From: Kineosporia succinea
Lineage (GTDB): Bacteria; Actinomycetota; Actinomycetes; Actinomycetales; Kineosporiaceae
Assembly: GCF_030811555.1 (NCBI RefSeq)
Contig: NZ_JAUSQZ010000001.1
Coordinates: 1,550,001-1,614,000, forward strand
DNA: 64,000 nt
Direction: 5' to 3'
Positions 49,634-58,763 of this stretch are shown here, in pieces. Every line of letters starts with the position of its first letter. Position 1 is the first letter of the stretch. The translations under genes were made by a program, and so were the position numbers. The notes under the pieces are model-generated. The model was given only the letters and a program-made list of their open reading frames with translations. It searched no databases and was not told where the DNA came from.

Positions 49634-50309
49634 GAACTGTGTTGCTCCAGAGGATTTCTCCGGCCCGCCGGCTTCTCGGGTCGCCACTCTCCAGGAGGTC
49701 GACGGCGACGACCGAGGAAGGCATCTGCGAACGGCCGTGGAGCACGTACGCCACGTCGTCGGGGACCGCATGCACAACGATCGCCCCCCGCGTGTCTTGC
49801 CAGAGGCGCAGCCGGGCAGCCAGCACCTGCGCGTCTTCCTGAGCTGCATAGACCTCGGTGAGCCCGTCGACCACCAGATCCGTTTTCAGATGAGCCAGGG
49901 ACGCGCCGGACAGCACTGTTCGCTCGTTCACCTGCACGCGCTCGCCGACACCCCCGGCGCCGTCGAATCGCAGCGTGGTCACCCGGGAACGCACCAGCCG
50001 GGCCAGTTCAGCCTCCGACCGTGACCGGGCCTGGCTGCGCAGACGCGATCGCTCAGGAGCGGTGAGCCAAGAACACTTCTCCCCCGCCAGCATGAGCAGG
50101 AGGCCCCACGCGTTGCGGACCGAAAGGGGACGTGTCGCAGGTCGGTCGCGCTCGGCCAGGTCGAGCACACTCAGGCGATCGAGCAGCAGGCGGGTGGATC
50201 TGCGCTCGCCGATCAGGTCACCGTTGCGCCAGAGCTGACGCACCCGCTCCGCCGTGACGCCGAGGCGCCCAGCGGCCTCCGCCGTGGTCATGGCATCACT
50301 GAACGTCAC
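49581..50309 (-). CDS. HTH-domain protein partnered with the nucleotidyltransferase
   Basis: 242 residues. The N-terminal 45 residues are a helix-turn-helix (TTAEAAGRLGVTAERVRQLWRNGDLIG, excisionase/MerR-like). The rest is a soluble alpha/beta region with no recognised motif, containing LYLARLRLW-like amphipathic helices and a tail ending RRAGDRGD. In front of an AbiEii-like gene, overlapping it, it is a candidate antitoxin or regulator; this is by context only. Start GTG 50309 or ATG 50291. Confidence 0.65.
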   Translation of the reverse strand: MTFSDAMTTAEAAGRLGVTAERVRQLWRNGDLIGERRSTRLLLDRLSVLDLAERDRPATRPLSVRNAWGLLLMLAGEKCSWLTAPERSRLRSQARSRSEAELARLVRSRVTTLRFDGAGGVGERVQVNERTVLSGASLAHLKTDLVVDGLTEVYAAQEDAQVLAARLRLWQDTRGAIVVHAVPDDVAYVLHGRSQMPSSVVAVDLLESGDPRSRRAGEILWSNTVHEWRQAASNRRAGDRGD

Positions 50310-50424
50310 CCATTCAGTATTGCGTCAAGCCTTTTCCAAAGCAAACCCATGTCGCAATGTTGCCCGCCGACGCGGTCGCCCTGACACCCAGCCCAGGACG
50401 TCTCCCGCTTCGCAGGCGACGCGC

Positions 50425-50640
50425 CTACTGCCCCAGCTCGGTCTCGCGCTTCTCGCGCTTCTCCTTCTTCCACGTCTCGTACCCGCTCCAGAACGCCAGC
50501 CCGGCGGTCAGGAACGAGACCAGGCAGACCAGCCAGCTCCAGACGTTCGGCTCCTTGGTCCCGTCGAGCAGCTCGGTCAGGCGCATGATCGCTATGACGG
50601 CGAAGAACGCCCCGAACCCGAGAGTGATCTGAGCCGACAT
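50425..50640 (-). CDS. Small two-helix membrane protein
   Basis: 71 residues: helix at about 4-20 (ITLGFGAFFAVIAIM), helix at about 33-52 (WSWLVCLVSFLTAGLAFW), then a charged tail rich in Lys/Glu (KKEKREKRETE). The ATG has CGGAGGACAGG just before it. The topology puts the tail in the cytoplasm. No family is recognised. Confidence 0.75.
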   Translation of the reverse strand: MSAQITLGFGAFFAVIAIMRLTELLDGTKEPNVWSWLVCLVSFLTAGLAFWSGYETWKKEKREKRETELGQ

Positions 50641-50680
50641 CCTGTCCTCCGTTGCCCACCGATGAGCCCTGACAAAGCCG

Positions 50681-50716
50681 TCAGGGGCGGCCTCCCGGAA
50701 GGAAGACCGCCCCTGA
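50681..50716 (-). terminator. Hairpin after tRNA-Ala
   Basis: A 10-bp stem (TCAGGGGCGG / CCGCCCCTGA) with a 16-nt loop, 7 bp beyond the tRNA 3' end on the minus strand. Confidence 0.6.
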
Positions 50717-50723
50717 TGAGCGG

Positions 50724-50797
50724 TGGAGCTATAGGGATTTGAACCCTAGACCCCCTCGATGCGAACGAGGTGCGCTACCAGACTGCGCTATAGCCCC
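50724..50797 (-). tRNA. tRNA-Ala (anticodon CGC)
   Basis: 74 nt on the minus strand. The acceptor stem is GGGGCTA/TAGCTCC (one G-T pair), the D-arm GCGC...GCGC, the anticodon arm CCTCG-TTCGCAT-CGAGG giving anticodon CGC, and the T-arm TAGGG-TTCAAAT-CCCTA. Discriminator base A. The CCA end is not encoded. Confidence 0.95.
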
Positions 50798-50859
50798 AAC
50801 GAGAAGAAACACTACCACCGGTGGGGCCGATGCTCCGAATCGGGGGGCACCCCTCAACC

Positions 50860-52167
50860 TCAGCGGCGGGGACGCTGGTCCACCAACCGACGCATCTTCC
50901 CCACCGAGCGCTCGATCGTGTACGGATCAACCACGTCCACCTCCACCGACACCCCGATCCGGTTCTTCACCAGCTTCCGCAGTCCGGCCCCGGCCCTGGC
51001 CGCCTGGTCGAGCGGAGTGGCCTCACGCCTCTCCACCCTCACCGTCAACGCGTCCAGATGCCCCTCCCGGTCCAGCACGCACTGGAAGTGCGGGCTGAGC
51101 TCGGGCAGCCCCAGGATCAGCTCCTCCACCTGAGTCGGGAACAGGTTCACACCCCGCAGGATGATCATGTCGTCACTGCGTCCCGTGATCTTCTCCATCC
51201 GCCGCATCGTGCGGGCGGTGCCGGGCAGCAGCCGGGTCAGGTCCCGGGTTCGGTAGCGGATGACCGGCATGGCCTGCTTGGTCAGCGACGTGAACACCAG
51301 CTCGCCCTCCGACCCGTCGGGCAGCACCTCGCCGGTGATCGGGTCCACCACCTCCGGATAGAAGTGGTCCTCCCAGATGTGCAGCCCGTCCTTCGTCTCC
51401 ACGCACTCACTGGCCACACCAGGCCCGATCACCTCGGAGAGCCCGTAGATGTCCACGGCGTGGATGTCGAGGCGCTGCTCCATCTCGCGGCGCATCTCGT
51501 TTGTCCAGGGCTCCGCGCCGAAGATCCCGATCTTGAGGGACGTGGTGGCCGGGTCGATCCCCTGCCTCTCCATCTCGTCGATCACGTTGAGCATGTACGA
51601 CGGGGTCACCATGATGATGTCCGGTTCGAAGTCCCGGATCAGCTGCACCTGGCGCTCGGTCATGCCGCCGGAGACGGGGACGACCGTGCAGCCCAGCCGC
51701 TCGGCGCCGGCGTGCGCACCCAGCCCTCCGGTGAACAGCCCGTACCCGTAGGCGTTGTGCAGAACCATCCCCCGGCGTCCGCCCGCCGCCCGGATCGAGC
51801 GGGCCACCACGTCCGCCCAGGTCTCCAGGTCGTCCTTCGTGTACCCCACCACCGTGGGACGCCCGGTGGTGCCACTGGACGCGTGCACGCGCACCACGTC
51901 CTCCCGCGGCACCGCGAACATCCCGAAGGGATAGTTCCGCCGCAGGTCCTCCTTCGTGGTGAAGGGGAGCCTGGCCAGGTCGGAGAGCTGATGCACGTCG
52001 TCAGGATGAGCACCGGCCGCGTCGAACGCGGCCCGGTAGTGAGCGACGTTCTCGTAGGCGTGCCGCACGCTCCACCGCAACCGCTCGAGCTGCAGGGCCC
52101 TGAGTTCGTCCACCGATGACGTCTCGATCGCGTCGAGATCGCCCGCACGAGGGCTGAGATCCAGCAT
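50860..52167 (-). CDS. paaK: Phenylacetate--CoA ligase PaaK
   Basis: 435 residues of the AMP-forming ligase superfamily. The P-loop is in VHASSGTTGRPTVVGYT, the adenylate motif around IFGAEPWTNEMR, YGLSEVIGPGVA, and the hinge RYRTRDLT; near the C-terminus GRSDDMIILRGVNLFPTQVE is diagnostic of PaaK. It activates phenylacetate to phenylacetyl-CoA. The start is ATG 52167, 8 bp after GGAGG; the ATG 15 bp upstream lacks a site. It is divergent from the AraC regulator and separate from the main paa operon by about 10 kb. Confidence 0.95.
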   Translation of the reverse strand: MLDLSPRAGDLDAIETSSVDELRALQLERLRWSVRHAYENVAHYRAAFDAAGAHPDDVHQLSDLARLPFTTKEDLRRNYPFGMFAVPREDVVRVHASSGTTGRPTVVGYTKDDLETWADVVARSIRAAGGRRGMVLHNAYGYGLFTGGLGAHAGAERLGCTVVPVSGGMTERQVQLIRDFEPDIIMVTPSYMLNVIDEMERQGIDPATTSLKIGIFGAEPWTNEMRREMEQRLDIHAVDIYGLSEVIGPGVASECVETKDGLHIWEDHFYPEVVDPITGEVLPDGSEGELVFTSLTKQAMPVIRYRTRDLTRLLPGTARTMRRMEKITGRSDDMIILRGVNLFPTQVEELILGLPELSPHFQCVLDREGHLDALTVRVERREATPLDQAARAGAGLRKLVKNRIGVSVEVDVVDPYTIERSVGKMRRLVDQRPRR

Positions 52168-52316
52168 GTCGATTTCCTCCATCAGAACTTCTGCGTTCTG
52201 TCCCTCGTTCGAGAGTCACACCCGCCGGCGGTCGCGACTTGACCACAGGCGCAGAGTTCTTGACGTAGCGCCGAACGTGATGTGCTGTGGGGGTAGCACC
52301 AGGACGAGGAGGTCCG

Positions 52317-53273
52317 ATGAGTTTGTCCGTGCTGGAGCAGTCCGGCGCCGGGTTCGACGAGTGGGAGCAGCAGATCAGCTGCACGTTCGTCCCCCTGCGG
52401 GCCCGCCGGGAGTCGCTGTCCGGCAGCGCCTTTCACGGCTGGGTCGACTCCACGCCGCTGGGCTCGGTGATCCTCGCCGAGGTGGCCGCGCACGAGACCG
52501 TCGTCGAGCGCACCCCTCGCCTGATTCGCCAGGACGATCCCGAGTTCTACAAGTTCGCCCTGCAGACCAGCGGCAGCTGCGTGATCGAGCAGGACTCCCG
52601 CCAGGCCCGGCTGAATCCCGGCGATCTGGCCATCTACGACACCTCCCGGCCCTACCGCCTCTCGTGCGGCGCCGACTTCCGGATGACCGTCGCGATGTTC
52701 CCGCGCAACCTGGTGCACCTGCCCGAGCGTCGCATGGCCGATCTGACCGCGGTCCGGCTCGCGGGCGACACCGGCCTGGGCGCCCTCATCCCGCCGCTCA
52801 TGCGGGGCCTGGCCGACAGCCGCTCCGACGGCGGCATCATCGCCACGCACCTGGGAGACGCCGTGGTCGACCTGGTCACGGCCGCGTTCGCCCAGCAGAT
52901 GGCCCTGCCCACCCGCGACGGAGCGCCCGAGTCGCACCGCGCGCTGGTGGCCGAGGTGCACGCGTACGTCGACCGGCACCTGGCCGATCCCGACCTGAAC
53001 ACCCAGTCCGTGGCCGACGCGCACTACGTTTCGGTGCGTCATCTGCAGAAGGTCTTCGAGGCCCGGGGCACGTCGATCTCCACGCTCGTGCGCACCCGCC
53101 GGCTCGAACGGTGCCGCCGCGACATGAGCGACCCGATCCTGGCCGAGACCCCACTGACCGTCATCCGCCAGCGCTGGGGTTTCCCCGACGCGGCCCACTT
53201 CTCCCGGCTGTTCCGGGCCGCGTACGGGGAATCCCCCCGCGACTACCGCAAGGGCGTCACAGCACGACCGTGA
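52317..53273 (+). CDS. AraC-family activator, FeaR-like
   Basis: 318 residues. The N-terminal ~170 residues look like the AraC_binding_2 domain found in FeaR (GDLAIYDTSRPYRLS, FRMTVAMFPRNLVHLP). The C-terminal ~100 residues hold the two AraC HTH motifs (LNTQSVADAHYVSVRHLQKVF and PLTVIRQRWGFPDAAHFSRLF). FeaR activates phenylacetaldehyde dehydrogenase genes. The ATG at 52317 follows GAGGAGG. It is divergent from paaK and convergent with the dehydrogenase, overlapping it by 17 bp. Confidence 0.85.
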   Translation: MSLSVLEQSGAGFDEWEQQISCTFVPLRARRESLSGSAFHGWVDSTPLGSVILAEVAAHETVVERTPRLIRQDDPEFYKFALQTSGSCVIEQDSRQARLNPGDLAIYDTSRPYRLSCGADFRMTVAMFPRNLVHLPERRMADLTAVRLAGDTGLGALIPPLMRGLADSRSDGGIIATHLGDAVVDLVTAAFAQQMALPTRDGAPESHRALVAEVHAYVDRHLADPDLNTQSVADAHYVSVRHLQKVFEARGTSISTLVRTRRLERCRRDMSDPILAETPLTVIRQRWGFPDAAHFSRLFRAAYGESPRDYRKGVTARP

Positions 53274-54708
53274 CGACCTTCTCCTCGGTGTTGGCCAGGA
53301 TCCCGCTCCAGCCCAGTTCCCGGCCGATACCGCTGGTCTTCATACCGCCCCAGGGCAGGGCCGGGTCGATCGGGGCCCAGCCGTTGATCGCGACCGCACC
53401 CGCCCGCACCTTGGCCGCCAGGGTGTGGGCGGTGGTGATGTCACGGGTCCAGATCGTCGCCGCCAGGCCGTAAATCGTGTCGTTGGCCAGCTTCAGCGCC
53501 TCGTCCACGGTGTCGAACGGGATCACCGCACCGACCGGACCGAAGATCTCCTCGCGCGCGATCGTGGAACTGTTGTCCACGTCCGCAAAGATGGTGGGAC
53601 GCACGAAGAAGCCATCACCCTCATGCGCCTCTCCGCCGGCGACCACCCGGGCCCCCTCGGCGCGTCCCTTCTCGATGTACTCCTCGACCCGCTGCTTCTG
53701 GGACGCGTTGACCAGGGCACCCATGGTCGTGCCGGGATCGAGCGGGTCGCCGAGAACCTGTGCCTGGGCGGCCTTCCCGAGTGCCTCCACCACCGTGTCG
53801 TAGAGCGAACGGTGCACCAGGATGCGGGTCCCCGCGGCGCAGACCTCACCCTGGTTGAAGAACAGGCCCATCGCGACGCCCTGCACCGCCGCCTCGACGT
53901 CCGCGTCCTCCAGCACGATCTGGGGGCTCTTGCCCCCCAGCTCGAGCACCACCCGCTTGAACGTGTCGGCCACCGCCCGCTGGATGCTGCGCCCCACCTC
54001 GGGCGATCCGGTGAAGCTGATCTTGTCCACGTCCGGGTGCTCGACGAGCGCCACCCCGGCCGTTTCTCCCAGCCCGGGAACGACATTGACGGTGCCCGCC
54101 GGGAATCCCGCCTCCTCGATCAGCTTGGCCAGGTGCAGAATGCTGAGCGGCGCGTCTTCAGAAGGCTTGACCACGAAGGTGTTTCCCGCCGCCAGCCCGG
54201 GTGCGAGCTTCCAGGCCGCGATCATCAGCGGCGTGTTCCAGGGAATGATGGCCCCGATCACGCCGATCGGCTCGCGCAGGGTGTATGACAATGTGGGACG
54301 CCCCTGGTAACCAGCAGTGGGGATGGTCTGCCCCTGCACCTTGTCGGCCCAGCCCGCGAAGTGCCGGAAGGTCGCGATGGTGTTGGGAAGATCGAGCAGG
54401 TTCGGCTGGATCAGCGGCTTGCCGATGTCCCGTGCCTCGAGCTGCGTGAGCACGGCCGTGTCCCGTTCGATCAGGTCGGCGAGGCGGCTCAGCAAGAGCG
54501 AGCGCGCCGGTCCCGAGGTCGCGCCCCACTCTCCCTCGAGCGCCTTGCGGGCGGCGCGCACGGCCCGGTCGATGTCCGCGGCCGTACCCGACGACACCTT
54601 GGTGAGCAGGGCGCCGGTGGACGGTTCGAGGTTGTCGAAGGTGTCCTCGGCCGGCGACCAGACGCCGTCGATGAACAGTTCGGTGGTAAAGCCTGTGTTC
54701 ACGGTCAT
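53257..54708 (-). CDS. NAD(P)-dependent aldehyde dehydrogenase, probably phenylacetaldehyde dehydrogenase
   Basis: 483 residues. [20 protein letters not shown] is the cofactor region, [16 protein letters not shown] holds the catalytic glutamate, and [13 protein letters not shown] the nucleophilic cysteine. The class includes FeaB, which makes phenylacetate from phenylacetaldehyde. Next to PaaK and a FeaR-like regulator this is the most likely job. The ATG at 54708 has AGGAG 7-9 bp upstream; an earlier start at 54798 is not supported. Confidence 0.82.
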   Translation of the reverse strand: MTVNTGFTTELFIDGVWSPAEDTFDNLEPSTGALLTKVSSGTAADIDRAVRAARKALEGEWGATSGPARSLLLSRLADLIERDTAVLTQLEARDIGKPLIQPNLLDLPNTIATFRHFAGWADKVQGQTIPTAGYQGRPTLSYTLREPIGVIGAIIPWNTPLMIAAWKLAPGLAAGNTFVVKPSEDAPLSILHLAKLIEEAGFPAGTVNVVPGLGETAGVALVEHPDVDKISFTGSPEVGRSIQRAVADTFKRVVLELGGKSPQIVLEDADVEAAVQGVAMGLFFNQGEVCAAGTRILVHRSLYDTVVEALGKAAQAQVLGDPLDPGTTMGALVNASQKQRVEEYIEKGRAEGARVVAGGEAHEGDGFFVRPTIFADVDNSSTIAREEIFGPVGAVIPFDTVDEALKLANDTIYGLAATIWTRDITTAHTLAAKVRAGAVAINGWAPIDPALPWGGMKTSGIGRELGWSGILANTEEKVVTVVL

Positions 54709-54815
54709 CGCTGAACTCCTGACTCGTCGCTCGGTGACGACGAGTCTTCGCCGCCGCGCTCGCCCGGTGTTGGCGAGCAGCGCATACGAGTTGTGCATGC
54801 GCGGCGGGGCGCTGA

Positions 54816-55406
<591 letters not shown>

Positions 55407-55431
55407 TAGGCGCCTGCGGGTGGGCGAACCA

Positions 55432-55475
55432 AACTGTGCTGCTTTCGATTATCGATAATCGAAAGCAGCACAGTT
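55432..55475. repeat. 44-bp perfect palindrome
   Basis: AACTGTGCTGCTTTCGATTA, TC, and then the exact reverse complement of all 22 bases, with no spacer. The centre is the AT-rich GATTATCGATAATC, unlike the GC-rich surroundings. It lies 42 bp after the 9-bp array. It could be a cruciform-forming site, a dimer binding site or a terminator without a T-run. Confidence 0.9.
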
Positions 55476-55662
55476 CCCGAAGCCCCGAGATGCCTCGACG
55501 GGTATGGGAGCCAGTGACTGCCGGGAGACCGGGGTGATCAAGGCGAACAAAGGCGATGGGGTGGCGTGTTCACGTCGAGCGTGCTCACGTCGAGCGACCG
55601 GGCATTCGGTTGTGGCCCCGCGCGGCAACCTGCATGGCGCACTGCCCCTTCCGGCGTCTCAC

Positions 55663-55748
55663 GATCGCGAGAAGGGTTGGCAAAGGCTTGTAGCAGTGAG
55701 GCTACGACGCACCTACAGTTCCTGACAGCTCCTGGTGGACGGGGCCTG
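55663..55748 (+). pseudogene. Remnant of the 3' end of an AbiEii-like nucleotidyltransferase gene
   Basis: The reading EKGWQRLVAVRLRRTYSS-stop is similar to the tail of the nucleotidyltransferase at 48818-49633 (RAWRSLARDTQRRTYSSWRLLVDGA). The DNA match continues past the premature stop: ACCTACAGTTCCTG then CTCCTGGTGGACGGGGCCTG, which in the intact gene codes the last residues. The rest of the gene is absent. Confidence 0.7.
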
Positions 55749-55806
55749 TGTCGACTGTCGGAGGCCTCCGGGCCGTGAGATCGGCGCCCCTTCCTGAGAC
55801 CCGCGG

Positions 55807-55815
55807 TTATCCACA
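55807..55815 (+). promoter_or_regulatory. DnaA-box-like site upstream of copy 2
   Basis: TTATCCACA, 73 bp before the lipoprotein ATG at 55888, in the same relative position as the site before copy 1. Confidence 0.5.
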
Positions 55816-55887
55816 GGTTGGGGAACGAGGCGGGCTTTCGGGGCGGCAGCTGGTTACCCTTCTTTCATGATCGGGGGAGGGATCCAC

Positions 55888-56445
55888 ATGCGAGCGCTCG
55901 TTGTTACTGCTGTGCTGACTGGGGTTTTGGGGCTTGCTGCGTGCACCGGAGACAGCGACGACCCGGGCCCCGCACCGAGCACGCGGGTTTCGACGTCTGC
56001 AGTGCCGAGTCCAGAGGTCACGGTGAAACCACCGGTGGCGCCGGACGCTGAGCGGAGCGCAGAGAGCGCGAAGGCGTTCGTCCAGTACTTCTGGGCAGTG
56101 CACAACTATGCGTACGCCACTCTCGATACCGGGCCCCTCGAAGAGATCTCCGACGCGGACTGCACCTTCTGCCGGTCGACCGTCAAGAACATCTCCGGCC
56201 TGCGCGAGGCTGGCACCCAGGTGGAAGGCTCCCGGGTTCATGCCGGTGTCCTGGCCGTTCCTCCGGCCGAGATCACCACCGGAGTGATCGTGTCGGGCAC
56301 GATCCGCCAGGAGGCGGCACGCCTGCTGCACGAAGACGGCACCCAGACCACTGCGGCGGCCATTCCCTCGGCACAGAGCTTCGTGAGCCTCAACTGGGCA
56401 GAAAGCCACTGGATGGTCGCCGATGTCGCTATCGAGGAGAGCTGA
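55888..56445 (+). CDS. DUF6318-like lipoprotein (copy 2, intact)
   Basis: 185 residues. Leader MRALVVTAVLTGVLGLAACT with lipobox LAAC, a Pro/Ser/Thr-rich stalk to about residue 55, then a globular domain with FVQYFWAVHNYAYATLDTGP and DADCTFCRST (two cysteines). The ATG at 55888 is behind GGGGGAGGG; an earlier in-frame ATG at 55867 lacks one. It shares a TGATG junction with the secreted-protein gene that follows. Function unknown; anchored outside the membrane. Confidence 0.82.
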   Translation: MRALVVTAVLTGVLGLAACTGDSDDPGPAPSTRVSTSAVPSPEVTVKPPVAPDAERSAESAKAFVQYFWAVHNYAYATLDTGPLEEISDADCTFCRSTVKNISGLREAGTQVEGSRVHAGVLAVPPAEITTGVIVSGTIRQEAARLLHEDGTQTTAAAIPSAQSFVSLNWAESHWMVADVAIEES

Positions 56446-57296
56446 TGCCTGGGGCTCTCGCCGCGGCTGCCTTGTTCGCCATGATGGGGCTCCCCGCATT
56501 GCCGGCGGCGGATCCGCCATCGCCCGAAGGCACCCAGGTCACCTCCCGGGCCACAGCCAATTACGCCGAGCTCTGGGCCAGACAACAAGAACGAGAACGA
56601 CCCGGGCATCCACGTTCACCGATCGCCCACACCTCCAAGCCCCGCTTCGTGCGCACCTACGTCCCCGCCTGCGACGGCAACAGCCCTGATCGCAGCGAGA
56701 CCGTGAGCTGCCCGGCCGCACTGGCCATGTGCTCCGACTCCACCACACCCACCGACCTCGGATACTGGATCTTCAGCGCGCCCGCCGGCACCACCGACTG
56801 GACCGCCACCGGCGGCTACCTGTGCCTTGGCGCCGAAGCTGATCCCGACGCCCCGCCACCGGTCGTTCCCGTGCTCACCGCCGAAGACTTCCGGCGTCTT
56901 CCCCTGCCCGCCGCACCCATCGTCATGCAGCCGCCCAACGGCCGCACCCTCGTCAACATCCCGACCAACCTCTACACCGCCGCAGACACCGTCACCCTCC
57001 CGACCACGCTTCTCGGCCAGCCGGTGCGGGTGCGCGCAACGCCGCAGGAGTTCCGCTGGCACTACGGCGACGGGAACTCGCTCATCACCGACGATCCGGG
57101 TGCGCCCTATCCGGACTTGCGCACGGCTCACGTCTACGAGCGGCCTGGGCCTCAGAAAGTTCGTCTGGCAACGATTTACAGCGGTGAGTACTCCGTCGCC
57201 GGTGGTCCGTGGCTTCCTGTCGACGGCACCGCCACCGTCGCCAGCCCGGCCGGCGCTCTCGACGTCATCACCGCCGAGAACCGGCTGGTCTCCTGA
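56445..57296 (+). CDS. Secreted protein of the duplicated pair (copy 2)
   Basis: 283 residues with a signal peptide (LAAAALFAMMGLPALPAAD). Shared with copy 1: YVPACDGNS, GYWIFSAPAGT, LTAEDFRRLPL, RTLVNIPTNLYT, YGDGNSLITDDPGAPYPDLRTAHVY and a matching C-terminus. A C-terminal PKD-like fold is likely. The N-terminal 60 residues after the signal peptide differ between the copies. It is translated together with the lipoprotein. Function unknown. Confidence 0.82.
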   Translation: MPGALAAAALFAMMGLPALPAADPPSPEGTQVTSRATANYAELWARQQERERPGHPRSPIAHTSKPRFVRTYVPACDGNSPDRSETVSCPAALAMCSDSTTPTDLGYWIFSAPAGTTDWTATGGYLCLGAEADPDAPPPVVPVLTAEDFRRLPLPAAPIVMQPPNGRTLVNIPTNLYTAADTVTLPTTLLGQPVRVRATPQEFRWHYGDGNSLITDDPGAPYPDLRTAHVYERPGPQKVRLATIYSGEYSVAGGPWLPVDGTATVASPAGALDVITAENRLVS

Positions 57297-57297
57297 G

Positions 57298-58134
57298 ATG
57301 CCGCACGTCGACAGCATCGGCCTGGGCCTGAGTCCCAGTGTGACCCCGCTGAGTTACCCCGGGGCGCCCGTACCCGCAGACGGTCTGCTCGTGGGGCCCT
57401 GGCTGTATCCGGTCGCCACCCCGAGCGGCGCTGCGAACTGGTTCGACGCCCTGGTGCAGAACGACGGCGGGCCCCTGCGCGATCGTTTCCCGCACGGGCC
57501 TCACCCGATGCCAGACGTGCTGCGGGCACTGGGAGTGGCCGGGCCGGAGCAGCGCCGTCCCGTCCTGGCCATCGGGTCGAACGCCTCGCCGGGGCAGCTG
57601 CTGCACAAGTACACGGCACCCGACGAGCACACCGCGCCGGTCGTCCCGATCAGCGTCGTCCACGTCCCGGGTCTGGCCGCCGCCCACTCGGCCCACGTGA
57701 GCACGCCGGGGTACATCCCCTACGCACCGGTCCGTGTCCCGGGCCCAGAACCGCACACGCACCGGCTTCTGTGGCTCACCGCCGAACAGCTCGACGTGCT
57801 CGACGCCACCGAGCCGAACTACACACCCGCGGTGCTGCGTGCGCCGCAGTTTCCTGCCGTTCTGGACTCCGGGCTCCCGCTGCCCGAATTCACGCTCTAC
57901 ATGAGCAGGTGGGGAGTGCTGCGGTTCCCGGAGACCGGTGTGGCACCCGCGGGAACGCAGGAGTCCGTCTACACCCGTCTCTCCGCACTGGACTGGTTCC
58001 GGGAGCTGATGCCGGAGTCGCGCGTCAGCGCACTGTTCTCGCTCCAGGCACTGCGCCAACACGAGCACCGGCGTCTCCGCGTACGCGACGCCTTGGTGCA
58101 GCACCACCTGGCCGTTGACGCGGGGCTGTCCTGA
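57298..58134 (+). CDS. Unknown protein, possibly gamma-glutamylcyclotransferase-like
   Basis: 278 residues, no signal peptide. VLAIGSNASPGQLLHKY resembles the GSN loop of gamma-glutamylcyclotransferase/AIG2-like folds, and LDVLDATEPNYTPAVL is placed like the catalytic-acid segment of that superfamily. The resemblance is weak and the protein is longer than usual. The ATG at 57298 is 2 bp after the preceding stop, so it is likely in the same operon as the lipoprotein pair. No equivalent follows copy 1. Confidence 0.6.
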   Translation: MPHVDSIGLGLSPSVTPLSYPGAPVPADGLLVGPWLYPVATPSGAANWFDALVQNDGGPLRDRFPHGPHPMPDVLRALGVAGPEQRRPVLAIGSNASPGQLLHKYTAPDEHTAPVVPISVVHVPGLAAAHSAHVSTPGYIPYAPVRVPGPEPHTHRLLWLTAEQLDVLDATEPNYTPAVLRAPQFPAVLDSGLPLPEFTLYMSRWGVLRFPETGVAPAGTQESVYTRLSALDWFRELMPESRVSALFSLQALRQHEHRRLRVRDALVQHHLAVDAGLS

Positions 58135-58158
58135 TGTCGCCCGGCTACACTCCACCGT

Positions 58159-58377
58159 ATGGCTAAGCGATTCCCTGTGGTCCCGCGCGGTTTCGAGACC
58201 GCGCAGGTCGACCAGCTGTTCGACCGGGTCGAAGAGGTGCTGAGCAACGGCGACGCCGAGGCCCGGGCCGCCGTGCGTCAGGAACTGAGCAGCACCGTGT
58301 TCGAGTTCGCGGTAAAGGGGTACTCCCCCACCGACGTCGCGATGGGCGTCGACCAGCGACTGGCCGCCCTGGCCTGA
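58159..58377 (+). CDS. Small DivIVA-like protein
   Basis: 72 residues. FPVVPRGFETAQVDQLFDRVEEVL resembles the DivIVA N-terminal motif (RGYD-x-x-QVD) without the long coiled coil that follows in true DivIVA. The rest is a short helical segment ending MGVDQRLAALA. Its stop codon lies inside the first unit of the 16-bp repeat array that follows. Confidence 0.7.
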   Translation: MAKRFPVVPRGFETAQVDQLFDRVEEVLSNGDAEARAAVRQELSSTVFEFAVKGYSPTDVAMGVDQRLAALA

Positions 58378-58499
58378 GCCCGGGCGAGCCTGAGCCCGGG
58401 CGAGCCTGAGCCCGGCCGAGCCTGAGCCCGGCCGAGCCTGAGCCCGGCCGAGCCTGAGCCCGGCCGAGCCTGAGCCCGGGCGAGCCTGAGCCAGGCTCG
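58372..58499. repeat. 16-bp tandem repeat, 8 units
   Basis: Eight contiguous 16-bp units (GCCTGAGCCCGGGCGA or GCCTGAGCCCGGCCGA, the last one degenerate). The first overlaps the stop codon of the preceding gene. Between 58500 and 58712 no gene is supported. Confidence 0.9.
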
Positions 58500-58712
58500 G
58501 CTTGAAGCCAGCGCAGCCTGAACCCGGCTCGGGTCGAGCAGGTTCTGCTCGGACGCGTCGCGCGCCGCCAGCCGGTCGAGCAGCGCGTCGGTGGCGGTCA
58601 GCTCGGAAAGGTCGGCGGTCGGCGGTTCCTGACCGGTGTCAGCCTGAACCCGGCCGAGCCCGACGCACGTCGTCGGCTGAACCAGCCCCACGACGTACCC
58701 ACCCACAAAAGA

Positions 58713-58746
58713 GGGACGACGCGCGCACACGTGCGCACGTCGTCCC
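58713..58746 (-). terminator. Terminator hairpin after carbonic anhydrase
   Basis: A 16-bp stem (one G-T/A-C imperfection) with a 2-nt loop; the minus strand continues into TCTTTT. The arm GTGCGCACGTCGTCCC is identical to that of the terminator at 63033-63067. Confidence 0.8.
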
Positions 58747-58763
58747 CCATTGCCCGTGAGGAC

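Noticed and set aside
58278-58730. A 150-residue minus-strand frame over the 16-bp repeats
   Set aside because: It starts inside the carbonic anhydrase terminator and ends inside the DivIVA-like gene; only a short internal motif looks protein-like and is reported as a finding instead.
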